64,000 nt of DNA from Rhodococcus sp. IITR03. GTDB lineage: Bacteria > Actinomycetota > Actinomycetes > Mycobacteriales > Mycobacteriaceae. Below are positions 51,055 to 59,824 of the stretch, piece by piece (the first letter of the stretch is position 1; every line of letters begins with the position of its first letter). Below the pieces are notes generated by a model. That model searched no databases. It was not told where the DNA came from and was given only the letters and a program-made list of their open reading frames with translations. A program made the translations under genes and the position numbers. The stretch is from the NCBI GenBank assembly GCA_001017865.1, contig LATQ01000418.1, positions 12,912-76,911 on the forward strand. Reading direction: 5' to 3'.

Positions 51055-51151
51055 GGCTCTCCTGATGGACGGCGAAGCCGGATACTCGAACCCGTCGAAG
51101 CTTGGCCGCCGGAACGTTGTCTCCGGCGGCCGAGGCTTGTCGGGATGGGAC

Positions 51152-52045
51152 TCAGACGCCGCGTTGTGCCTTCGCGGCTTCGCTGGCGGCCTTGCTCTTC
51201 TCCCGGGCGGCGGCCCAGTCCTCGTTGCTCATCGATGTCAGACCAGCGAAGGTCCCGGGGCCGGCGAGCATCTGACCGCCATCCATGGCGATGGTCTGTC
51301 CGGTGAGGTAGTCGCACGCGTCGGACAGCAGGAAGATCGTCAGGTTGGCGAGCTCTTCGATGGTGCCCATCCGTCCCATCGGGATCTGGTCGGCCTGGGT
51401 GGCGCCGACCGCGCTCTTGTCGGTGGGATTGAGCATCTCCCAGCATAGTCGGTGGGGATCGGTCCCGGAGCCAGGGCGTTGAGGCGGATTCCGTAGCGGG
51501 CCCATTCGACGGCGAGGGACATGGTCATCGAATGCACGGCAGCCTTGGCCATCGCGGACGGGACGACGAACGCCGAACCGCTCCACACCCACGTGGTCAG
51601 CGTGGATAACACCACGCCCCTCGTGCCACCTTCGATCCAGCGGCGGCCGGCGGCATGGGTGGTGTTGAACGACCCGTTCATCACGGTGGAGGTGACGGCC
51701 TCGAAGGCTCGCGGGCTGAGCGATTCGGTAGGGGCGATGAAGTTGGCGGCAGCGTTGTTGATCACGCCCGTGAGAGGTCCGTGCAGGGTCCAGATCTCAT
51801 CCATCGCGGCGGAGACCATCTCCGCGTTGCGGACATCGACGATCTGCCAATGGATCGAGCCGGGGCGGGAGACGGACGCTCGGTGGCGGCTTCTTCGAGG
51901 ACGGCGGGCCGACGTCCCCAGAGGTGGACCTCGGCGCGTGGTCGACCAGGTGGCGGGCGACGCCGCGCCCGAGACCGGTGCCGCCGCCGGTGATGAGGAT
52001 TCGCTTGCCGGCGAGGGCCTCGGACGTGAATGGGGAGGGGGTCAT
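51152..52045 (-). CDS. SDR oxidoreductase (2,4-dienoyl-CoA reductase-like), about three frame breaks
   Basis: The cofactor loop TGGGTGLGRGVA is near the start. Further pieces are VHLWGRRPAVLEEAA, WTLHGPLTGVINNAAANFIAPTESLS, VLSTLTTWVWSGSAFVVPSAMAKAAVHSMTMSLAVEWARYG, NALAPGPIPTDYAWEMLNP and YLTGQTIAMDGGQML. Bases are missing near 51930, 51850 and 51455; the corrected length is about 299 residues. NNAAANFIAPTE and the Ala-Lys active site (SAMAKAAV in place of Tyr-xxx-Lys) are typical of peroxisome-type 2,4-dienoyl-CoA reductases. Such a protein would remove a double bond left in the substrate. Its start lies 31 bases after the acyl-CoA dehydrogenase gene. Confidence 0.78.
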
Positions 52046-52076
52046 GTCAGGGGTCCTATCGGTCGGAGAACGGGGA

Positions 52077-53211
52077 TCACAGTCCCAGGCTCTTGCTGAT
52101 GATTTCGCGTTGGATCTCGTTGGTGCCACCGTAAATGGTCGGTGCCAGGGCGCGGCGGACCTGTTCTTCGACGCCGTATTCGCGGGTGTACCCGTAGCCG
52201 CCCATCATCTGCATGGCCTCGAGAGTCGTCTTTTTTGCCATCTCGGTGCATTTGAGCTTGGCCATCGAGCTCTCCCGGTTGAGATTGTTCTCCTCCCCGG
52301 CATCGATGCGTTCGGCGACTTCATAGACGAAGGATTTCGCGAAGGCGATTTCGGTGGCGAGGTCGGCGATGCGGTGGCGGATCGCTTGGAAACTGCCGAT
52401 CTTGCGTCCGAATTGCTCGCGTTCGGTGACGAACGCGATGACGTCGTCGAGTGCGCGTTCGGCAGCGCCGAGTGACATGGTGGCGATGATGAGCCGCTCA
52501 ACGCTCAGACCGCGCATGAGGTGGCGCCACGCCTGGTTCGGTGTGCCGACTACGGCTGCGACCGGAACGGCCACGTCGGTGAAATAAAGGTCGTTGCAGG
52601 TGCGGGCCTCCATGGTGGCGATGCCGTGGATGTCGAGGCCGGGAGCGTCGGCGGGCACCATGAACAGGGTCAGACCCTCGTGCTTGGAGCCAAGAGAATT
52701 CGTACGTGCGAGCAACAGGATGTGCTCGGCGACGTGGGCCGCGGAAATCCACGTCTTCTGGCCGTTGATCACATAGTGGTCGTCGACGAGCTCGGCCTTG
52801 ATGCGGACGCCGCCGAGGTCGGATCCTGCTCCCGGCTCGCTCAGGCGATCGCCTCGAGCTTGCCCGTCGCCATATTCGACACGATCGTGCGCTTTTGCTC
52901 TTCGGTCCCGTAGCGCAGATACGTCTGGGCGGCGGTCAGGCCGGTCGAGTAACCGGTGATGGGGGCAAGACCACGTGAGGTCTCCTCGAGGAAGATGCAC
53001 TCTTCGACCATCCCGCGCCGCCACCGCCGTATTCTTCGGGCAGCGACACTGCGAGCCAGCCGAGCGCTGCAAACTTGTCGAGGATCACTTGGCTGTTGGC
53101 TACGGTGCCGCCGGCGGTGAGCGCATCGCGCTGTTGAAGGGTTTTGCACTCGGCGTCGCAGAACTCGCGGACCGCGAGTGCGAACTCCTGTTGTTCTCGG
53201 CTGAAGCGCAT
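52077..53211 (-). CDS. acyl-CoA dehydrogenase, two frame breaks
   Basis: This is an FAD-dependent dehydrogenase of about 379 residues. Parts are MRFSREQQEFALAVREFC, GWLAVSLPEEYGGGGAG, MVEECIFLEETSRGLAPI, LSEPGAGSDLGGVRIKA, INGQKTWISAAHVAEH, FGRKIGSFQAIRHRIADLA and MQMMGGYGYTREYGVEEQVRRALAPTIYGGTNEIQ, ending in a normal tail. Bases are missing near 53020 and 52845. The GGYGYTREYGVE region holds the usual FAD contacts. It follows the BadI-like gene and could form the ring double bond needed before hydration and ring opening. Confidence 0.82.
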
Positions 53212-53307
53212 GTCGTCAAGTGCTCTCTGTGAAAGACCGGGAGGATGACTTGATCTACGGCAGGGCGGCGGGACGGTGGAGTCCCGCCGCCCACAAGGTT
53301 GGAGCGG

Positions 53308-54110
53308 TCAGGCGCCGCGGAATTTGGAGAAGTCCGGCTGGCGCTTCTCGTTGAATGCGCTGATGCCCTCGAGTGCCTCGGCGGACTCACCGAACAGCTT
53401 GAGCGTGGAGTAGGCCATGTTGCCTGAGCGATGAAGTGCTCGGTGTCGGCATTGAGCGACTGCTTGAGCACCTTGAGTGAGGTGGGGGAGAGCTGCAGGA
53501 TCTCGTCGGCCCACGCCCGGACCTCGGCGCGAAGCTGATCGCCCGGCACGACCTTGTTCACCAGACCCCACTCGAGGGCCTGCTGCGCGCTGTATCGGCG
53601 GCACATGAACCAGATTTCCCGCGCCCGCTTCTCTCCGATGGCGCGGGCGAGGTAGCCGGTGCCGAGGCCGGCGTCGAAGGATCCGACCCGAGGGCCATTC
53701 TGTCCGAAGATGGCGTGCTCGGCGGCAATAGACATGTCGCACAGCAGGTGCAGCACGTGTCCGCCACCGACGGCGACGCCGTTGACGGCGGCGATGACGG
53801 GCTTGGGGGTGTCTCGGATGACACGGTGCAGGGCTTCGACCTCGAACAGGCCACTGTCGGACGGTCCGTAGTCACCGGTCTCCATGCGCTGCTTCTGGTC
53901 GCCACCGGAGCAGAAGGCCTTCTCACCGGCGCCGGTGAGGGCGACGGCGCCTACCTCGGCGCTGCCCCAGGCGGCCTTGAAGGCCTTGACGAGTTCGTCG
54001 ACCGTGCGGGCGCGGAAGGCGTTGTATCGGTCCGGCCGGTTGATCGTGATCCAAGCGAGCCCGTTGTCGACCTCATATGTCACGTCCGTGAATGCGGTGA
54101 AATCAGTCAT
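53308..54110 (-). CDS. BadI-like 2-ketocyclohexanecarboxyl-CoA hydrolase (crotonase), one frame break
   Basis: The sequence parallels Bad[102 protein letters not shown] and LSPTSLKVLKQSLNADTEH. One base is missing near 53425; the tail is then NMAYSTLKLFGESAEALEGISAFNEKRQPDFSKF, giving about 266 residues. It heads an operon with an acyl-CoA dehydrogenase, SDR and thioesterase. Its promoter holds an AACGATCGTT palindrome. BadI opens a 2-ketocyclohexane ring to a pimelyl-CoA, so a related ring cleavage is likely here. Confidence 0.78.
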
Positions 54111-54218
54111 CGACTTGCTGGTCCCTTCTTGCGCTGGTGGCTCGCCGTCGCCGCGAAAACATGTCGCGGGACGGAGTTGTCGGTTTTGGTCCGACCGTAT
54201 GACAAATGTATCGGCGTT

Positions 54219-54228
54219 AACGATCGTT
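54219..54228. promoter_or_regulatory. AACGATCGTT palindrome, probable TetR operator
   Basis: Exact ten-base palindrome 109 bases upstream of the BadI-like ATG (minus strand). Confidence 0.6.
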
Positions 54229-54429
54229 TTCAAGAGGAGGATTGCTTTACCAATCTCCGACCGCAGACCGGGAACCATCCAGTAGGACACATCGGAGCCC
54301 GGACAGGAGACGATTCCGGCCGAACCCTTGCAGGGAACCTCTGGAGAAATCGACACCTGCGACCGATGCAAGGTCGGTTGGGTCGAACGTAGGGGTGCGC
54401 TCGACGCGGCGAATCACACCGTACCGGCG

Positions 54430-54810
54430 CTGCGAGCGTCGTTGTGGAGAGCGCGATCGCAGAACAGACCACGCCGCTCGATTGTGTCGTGGCGATCGCG
54501 GAACGACGCCGGTATGTCACAGCCCTGCTGGTCCCCGAGTGCGAGCACTTGCACGCCTTTGCTGCCGAACACGGGATGCCCAGAGAGATCGGCGATCTCG
54601 TCCGGCACCGGCGGCCCGGGTGGAGATCGGGCACGTGATCGCCGTGGCGAACGAACGTCTGGCCGGTCCGGAGACCGTGCACACCTGGACCCTGCTCGCT
54701 CAGTAGTGGCGGCCCGGCTGCGACGAAGTTACAGCCACGGTGAATTGCGCCGGAGGGTGATCGCGGATGAGTGCGTGCCGGTCATCGACCGGCTCTGTCA
54801 TGCCGCGCCC
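54430..54810 (+). pseudogene. C-terminal remnant of a long-chain acyl-CoA synthetase (FadD-like)
   Basis: ESAIAEQTTPLDCVVAIAERRRYVTALLVPECEHLHAFAAEHGMP (54444-54580) matches the C-terminal region of FadD15-type ligases (the segment VVIGDxRKYLTALI...). It is followed in other frames by VANERLAGPE-VHTWTLLAQ and WRPGCDEVTAT...RRRVIADECVPVIDRL. The N-terminal 450 residues of the family are absent. It overlaps the end of the convergent thioesterase gene. Bases 54229-54430 may hold more of the same decayed gene but I cannot align them. Confidence 0.5.
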
Positions 54811-55309
54811 TGATCCCCATCACTCCGCATACCGGTATCGACCAGTCGGCCTGGTCGGTGGTCGCGATTTCGCGATCGACCGCATCCGCGATGTCCGAGG
54901 CGAAGGGGGCAACGCGCCGGGTAGTGAGGTCGACATGGGGTGCGATGACCTCCAGCGTGTTCGCGAGGGTCTCGGTTGTGTCGTCGACAAGGAACGTCAT
55001 GCCATGGATGATCTTGTCGGAGCGTTCGACGATTCGGAAGTATGCCGAGACGCGATGGCCGACGTGCACTTCCGCGTAGTACTTCAAGTGATGTTCCGCG
55101 GTGAAGAAGCCCTGCCGGCGTATTGCTCGGTACTCGTCGGTGAAGCCGATCCGGCGGAATGCGATGTCGATGGCTTCGGCACCAAGGTCCAGGTAGTGCC
55201 GAATGTTCATGTGACCGTTTGCGTCTTCGAACTCCGGCGGCACAATCAGTGGGCCGAACTCGCGGGGAAGACGAACGACCTGGTCGTAGGTAGGCAAGAT
55301 GGAGGTCAT
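54782..55309 (-). CDS. hotdog-fold acyl-CoA thioesterase
   Basis: This is an intact protein of about 175 residues. It contains PPEFEDANGHMNIRHYLDLGAEA, the 4-hydroxybenzoyl-CoA-thioesterase family helix with its Asp/Asn-Gly-His-Met-Asn motif, and LKYYAEVHVGHRVSAYFRIVERSDKIIHGMTFLVD. ATG 55309 follows TCAGGAG. The frame is open upstream through the divergent promoter but without similarity. It diverges from the TetR gene and shares its AACGATCGTT operator, so it probably belongs to the same regulon and releases CoA from pathway intermediates. Confidence 0.82.
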   Translation of the reverse strand: MTSILPTYDQVVRLPREFGPLIVPPEFEDANGHMNIRHYLDLGAEAIDIAFRRIGFTDEYRAIRRQGFFTAEHHLKYYAEVHVGHRVSAYFRIVERSDKIIHGMTFLVDDTTETLANTLEVIAPHVDLTTRRVAPFASDIADAVDREIATTDQADWSIPVCGVMGIRARHDRAGR

Positions 55310-55434
55310 GGGTCTCCTGACGGGTGCCTTGTGCAAGGACTCGGTTGCCGCGCACGAAATTTTCTCGGTCTGTCGGCGGCGCCGCTCCTGTTGTTCGGGT
55401 CGGTGGAGCACGGTCGGCGGCGTTTGCTGAGTAT

Positions 55435-55444
55435 AACGATCGTT
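55435..55444. promoter_or_regulatory. AACGATCGTT palindrome between thioesterase and TetR genes
   Basis: Exact palindrome 24 bases before the TetR start, within GAGTATAACGATCGTTCACC; expected autoregulatory operator. Confidence 0.65.
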
Positions 55445-55468
55445 CACCCGCCGTGCTAAACTCACGAT

Positions 55469-56019
55469 GTGGACAGGAGCCGTAAGATTCTCGATATCGC
55501 TGCGGAATTGTTCTACGAGAAGGGATTCCACGGTACGAGTGTCGACGAGCTGGGTGCTCGTGCAGGACTTACAGGTCCAGCGATCTACCGACACTTCTCC
55601 GGCAAGGATGAGATCCTGGCTACCCTGTTCGACGAGGCGATGGACGAGTTGATCCGCGCCGCAGAACCCGTGGAGGAGGACGCCGACGTCGATTTCGAGC
55701 GTCTGGTCCGCCATCATGTCGAGTTCGCGATCAGGCACCGGCACTTGGTCAATGTGACCCAACGGGAGGACCGGTCGCTGGTGGACCCTTGGCGTCGCAA
55801 AGTCAACCGCCGGCGCAAGCTCTACGTCGGTTGTTGGGAAACCATGGTGGCCCGATGTCTCCCCACAGCGACGTCGGCTGAGGTCGCGTGGCAACCCAAA
55901 CCTGCCTTGGCACGATCTTCTCGATCGCCTACTGGCCGACCAAGGTCAGCCGTACCCCCGGACTGGCCGACCTGATCGTCCGTCTCACCAACGAGGGACT
56001 CGACGCCTTTCGAAGCTGA
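55469..56019 (+). CDS. TetR-family transcriptional regulator, 3' frame break
   Basis: The N-terminal helix-turn-helix is ILDIAAELFYEKGFHGTSVDELGARAGLTGPAIYRHFSGKDEIL, the typical TetR signature. The ligand-binding half continues to about residue 140. One base is missing near 55888; the true tail then reads ATQTCLGTIFSIAYWPTK and LIVRLTNEGLDAF, ending at 56017-56019, for about 183 residues. GTG 55469 is the start. The palindrome AACGATCGTT lies directly upstream and recurs before both BadI-like genes, so this is the likely repressor of the ring-cleavage genes, probably released by a CoA ester. Confidence 0.82.
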
Positions 56020-56139
56020 CTACCACCCTGCTTGCACACCCCGTGGTCCACGCTCGCGGTTGACTGCGATGCGGGATCCGGTGTCGTGGAGCTCAGAACG
56101 GCACGCACCGAAGTCGAACACCGCGTGCCAGCGATACGG

Positions 56140-56529
56140 CGCAACTACAGCTCGTCAGTACCCTCGGTGAGGCGGTAGCGCCGATGGTTCCGGTAGGGAT
56201 GTACTCGAAACTTCTTTGCCGAATGTAGCCGACGCCTTGTGGATCTCGATCGCAGGATCGGCCACCCGCCACGCCAGCTGATTACTCCGCGTGTTGACCC
56301 TCGCTACCCTGCCGCTGAGCGCGATCTTGCCGAACTCGTCCACCAGTCGGGCCGTCGTGTAGATCGTATTGCCGATCAGCTCGGCATCTGTCTGTACCTC
56401 CACAAACTGGCATCGGATGCCTGATGCTCGTGCAACGGCTTTCCGACCACCACACGTGCCTATCCATACTTCACGCCCTCGTCGATGCAATATTGCGCCG
56501 CACCGACGGAGTATGTGGCCTGCCGTCAT
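56140..56529 (-). pseudogene. C-terminal remnant of an acyl-CoA dehydrogenase
   Basis: Minus-strand fragments in three frames follow the last domain of acyl-CoA dehydrogenases: YCIDEGVKYG, VVGKPLHEHQA, FVEVQTDAELIGNTIYTTARLVDEFGKIALSG, WRVADPAIEIH and, at the end, RNHRRYRLTEGTDEL. The N-terminal two domains are missing and substitutions are more frequent than in the frame-broken genes, so this is real decay. Bases 56020-56139 show nothing. Confidence 0.5.
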
Positions 56530-56539
56530 GCCGAGCTCC

Positions 56540-57150
56540 GTTTCTTTGTCCCAGAAGCGGTCAGGTCATGCCGTAGTGCTTCTGCAAGTCCGGTGAGTGC
56601 CTGCACGCGTGCCCCCCGCAGGTGCGCCGTGTTCTCGTGAACACCGAGTCGCTGGGCCGAAGCCTGGTATTGCGCGTCGTAGTGAACCAGCACTGCTGAG
56701 TGGAGGTAGATCGACCGTTCCGGGTGCTTCGCGTAGCAGTGGCTCCAGTGCGTCGTCTACGAAGTGCCGCACCGCTGAAATTTCATTGTGGCGGAGAATA
56801 GCCCCACCGGTCCCAGAGTGTCGACGGCGAGGTGTCGGTGGACGGTACGGCGGCCGGGGCGGCGGTCTTGCAGCAGGTTGATCCGGTGACGGGACCGGCT
56901 GTCCGTACGACCAGCTCAGGGGGACGGCGACTGTCCCGGCGTTGTGCGCACGGAGGATGTCTGCATGGGTCTGCAGCGCCTCTCGCACGGCGGTGAGGAG
57001 AACGCGGCACGGTGTCGACGCGGATCCGATACCTGGAGAGGGGGAGCATGCTGCGAGAGTGGTCTGAGAACCAGTACACCAACGGACGTGAAGCCGGCGT
57101 GCGCGGCAGGCCGGGCGAATAACCCGTTGATCAACCGCGGAGTGCATCCA
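56540..57150 (-). pseudogene. decayed PucR/CdaR-type regulator
   Basis: Minus-strand pieces AVREALQTHADILRAHNAG (about 57000), ISAVRHFVDDALEPLLREAP (about 56770), LVHYDAQYQASAQRLGVHENTAHLR (about 56660) and RVQALTGLAEALRHDL (about 56600) match, in order, the linker and C-terminal helix-turn-helix of PucR-type regulators. Each is in a different frame and the N-terminal part is missing. No function is expected. Confidence 0.45.
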
Positions 57151-57202
57151 GGACCGGCGCGGGCGGTGTCATGGTGCGTGTGGGATCCCTGCCGCGGGGT
57201 GA

Positions 57203-58117
57203 TCAGCTTTCGAGGAGTAGCGTTCGCACGGCGGCGGCATGCTCGACGGAGGCTTCCATCGAGGTGGTGGCCGGGATGAGAGTGATGTTGTCTGCCCCTG
57301 CGTCGACGAACGCGCGCAGCCATTCGGCGACCTGTTCGGGCGTCCCGGCAGGAGCCAGATGCCGGAATTTGTCCCGAGGTAGGCGATAGAGCGCGTGCAT
57401 CTGCTCGCCCACCAACCGGTCGGCCGTGGCGGCATCGTCGTCGAGACCGCACCAGACGTTGATACCGAAAGTGCTCGGGGTGCGATTCTCCCGTGCAGCG
57501 GCCTCAAGAATCGCGGTGCGGGTCTCGGCGAATCTGCGCGGGGTGGAAAAGATTGCGAGCCATCCATCGCCGTACTTTGCGGTGCGGCGGATCGCGGCGT
57601 TTCCTCGGCCACCGATGACGATCGGCACGGCCGGCTGGGGCGCAGGCAGGATTCGGGCCCGTTCGAGGGTGAAGAACTCTCCGGTGTAGGTGACTTCTTC
57701 GCCGGCCAGCAACGCTCGGAGAACTTCCAACGTTTCGTCCAAGCGGCGACCGCGAGTTCGGGGGTCCACGCCGGCGTTGGAGATCTCGGAGCGGTCCTCG
57801 CCGCCGACGCCAGCGCCGAGAACCAGCCGTCCTGGGGCGAGTTGCGAGATGGTGGAGACCTGACGCGCGGCCAGCATCGGATGCCGGAGTCCGAGCAGAT
57901 AGACACCAATAACGACGGAGAGCGTGTCGTGAGTTGCGAGCACCGAGGTGGCGGAGACCATCCCGTCGAAGCCAGTACCGCCATGAAAGCTGATGTGATC
58001 ACCGACGGTGATGTGGTCCAACCCGGCATCGGCGGCAGATGTGATCAGTCGCTGCCGCGCAACTGGGTCCGGGACCAGCAGAGAATCTGTAACCGACAAA
58101 CCGACGCGGACCACCAT
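57203..58117 (-). CDS. LLM-class flavin-dependent (F420-type) oxidoreductase
   Basis: This is an intact 304-residue luciferase-like TIM barrel. It starts VRVGLSVTDSLLVPDP, with ITVGDHISFHGG, RHPMLAARQVSTISQLAPGRLVLGAGVGGED, and VPIVIGGRGNAAIRRTAKYGDGWLA, typical of the F420-dependent actinobacterial branch. It would oxidise or reduce a small organic molecule with F420 or FMN. TGGACAGACCA lies 20 bases upstream of its start, placing it in the putative GntR regulon. Confidence 0.85.
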   Translation of the reverse strand: MVVRVGLSVTDSLLVPDPVARQRLITSAADAGLDHITVGDHISFHGGTGFDGMVSATSVLATHDTLSVVIGVYLLGLRHPMLAARQVSTISQLAPGRLVLGAGVGGEDRSEISNAGVDPRTRGRRLDETLEVLRALLAGEEVTYTGEFFTLERARILPAPQPAVPIVIGGRGNAAIRRTAKYGDGWLAIFSTPRRFAETRTAILEAAARENRTPSTFGINVWCGLDDDAATADRLVGEQMHALYRLPRDKFRHLAPAGTPEQVAEWLRAFVDAGADNITLIPATTSMEASVEHAAAVRTLLLES

Positions 58118-58136
58118 ACAGCCCCTTTCATATCAA

Positions 58137-58147
58137 TGGACAGACCA
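58137..58147. promoter_or_regulatory. TGGwCnGwCCA operator upstream of the LLM gene
   Basis: TGGACAGACCA followed by TAGGTCCAAA, which could form a second half-site. It is 20 bases before the start codon on the minus strand. Confidence 0.6.
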
Positions 58148-58693
58148 TAGGTCCAAAATAAGGTTCTGGCAAGCGCTCCGAATAAACCGCGCTGACAGCT
58201 ACGGTCGCAGTGACGAATCTCGGTCCGAGACAGTAAGGAGGCGTCGTCGTGCGGCGGGCGTGGGCCCGTCGTACCTCGAGCAGCCTTCACAAGTCGGCTC
58301 CACGGCTGCCACTCGCGTGAGCAGCGCCTGGCGACAGTCCCGCACCGCGAAGGGGAACAGGCGCGGTACATCGAATGCCACCTTGCGCGGGCCATCACTG
58401 ACGTAGTGATCGCCGAGACGCTCGAGTAGGTCCTGATCCGGCTCGGCGAACGGCGCCCGATCGACTGGCCGACCAAGCACGCCAAGATCGGCCGGCGCAA
58501 TGGGGGTGTGCCTGGCTCTATCCGAAAGATGCTCGACTCAGCGGTGTTCGATGCGTTGCTCTCCGATTGTTTTCATACAGCGGGTGTCAACGACCATTTG
58601 ATGCGGATAAGTGAGCCGCGTGCGTATCTAACGACCGTTTGGTGGTATGGTGGTTGTCGCGCAGAGCGTAACCATTCGCCGAAGGGTAAACCC
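58148..58693. other. no supported gene; unknown plus-strand fragment and TetR-like site
   Basis: A plus-strand stretch reads, with frame changes, RYIECHLARAITDVVIAETLE, LIRLGERRPIDWPTKHAKIG and GGVPGSIRKMLDSAVFDALL (about 58360-58555). It looks protein-like but I do not know the family. AACGACCGTT at 58630-58639 is one base off the AACGATCGTT operator and precedes the decayed LLM gene. Confidence 0.35.
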
Positions 58694-59460
58694 GTGACGA
58701 TTGCGATTCTCCAGACCCCGTACGTGCGCCCGAAGCGTACTCCTCGGCGAGTCTTCGATTTTGCAATCGACCGAGCCGTCGAGTGGGGTATCGGTGAACG
58801 CGCCACCATGTCGTGGGAGGCGAGCGCCGACGCGAACTGGTTATCGCGGCCCCTGTCTGTCGGAGTCAGGACATCAAGCTGTGTCACGACGCGCACCTGC
58901 TGCCGAACCACAACCCGCCGTCTCGGTGGTTCAGGTCGCATGGATGACGCACATAACCGAGGGGCGCTACGTCCTCGGCATCGGTTCGGGCGGTTACCCC
59001 AGTGACGCGAAACTTCGCGGTCTCAGGGACATGCCGGCCCCGTGCAAGCGCACCACCGAAGCGCTCAGGCTCATGAAGGAGGTCCGGAGGAGCGCGCCGT
59101 TCCCGTTCGACGGCGATTTCTATAGCGTCAGCTACTCGAGAACGACAGGTACCAGAGCGCCTTTCCGGGTGGCAAGTTCGACATCGGACTCAACGGATGG
59201 GCCCCCAACTCACCGTCCCAATCGTTTGCGAGCCGCTGTTTGCGAGCCGCCATGGGCGAAACGCGCTCTGGTGTACGCCGGCGCCAACACCTCAAGGCGC
59301 GACGACTTCGGCGAGGCAGCCATTACCACTGGGCGGAAACCTATGAGAAGGTGGCCAGCGAGGCTGGTCCCACGATCGACTCTCACGATTGCCCGCGACA
59401 AATCCGCCGTCGCCCATCACAGACATCGAGTGTTCGACCGTCGCCGGCGGTCGCTGTTGT
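58694..59460 (+). pseudogene. decayed LLM-class flavin monooxygenase
   Basis: The gene begins at GTG 58694 (TIAILQTPYVRPKRTPRRVFDFAIDRAV). It continues in other frames with IGERATMSWEA, LLPNHNPPS, VQVAWMTHITEGRYVLGIGSGGYPSDAKLRGL, LNGWAPNSPSQSF and AETYEKVASEAG. These are the blocks of a luciferase-like monooxygenase in correct order. At least four frame breaks occur within 770 bases and the last third is unreadable, more than elsewhere in the window, so decay is favoured over read error. Confidence 0.55.
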
Positions 59461-59824
59461 CGAGAAGTTCATCGAGCCCACAACAGCAGCGACGTCGCTG
59501 CCATCCTCGAAGTCGGCGCCCGACCTCGAGGTCGAGCGTCACAATAACGGCGTCAGGCTCGATGGTGCCCAGCATTCGCCGAGCTACTCGCACCCCCTGC
59601 TGGAGCGTTCGGGAACAAACATGTCAAGAGCAATCGCACACTGCATGTGGTGGACGATAACGCCGTTCTCGTCGAGCTTCCGAGGGGAGGGAACCGCGAT
59701 CGAGGACGTGCCGGACTGGACTTCTACCGAGGAAACGGTGCGTTTCGATCGGTGCACCCAGTTCAGGGCCGACAGCGGTGCCATCACGAAGTACCACCAC
59801 TATGGAAAAGAGGAGTACCCCACT
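59461..59824 (+). pseudogene. remnant of an NTF2/SnoaL-like small protein
   Basis: Pieces EVHRAHNSSDVAAILEV, DLEVERHNNGVRLDGAQ, GNKHVKSNRTLHVVDDNAVLVEL and EGTAIEDVPDW in different frames resemble a SnoaL-like polyketide-cyclase/NTF2 fold protein of about 130 residues. It sits between the decayed LLM gene and an SDR gene, an arrangement common in terpenoid and aromatic clusters. Family assignment is tentative. Confidence 0.35.
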
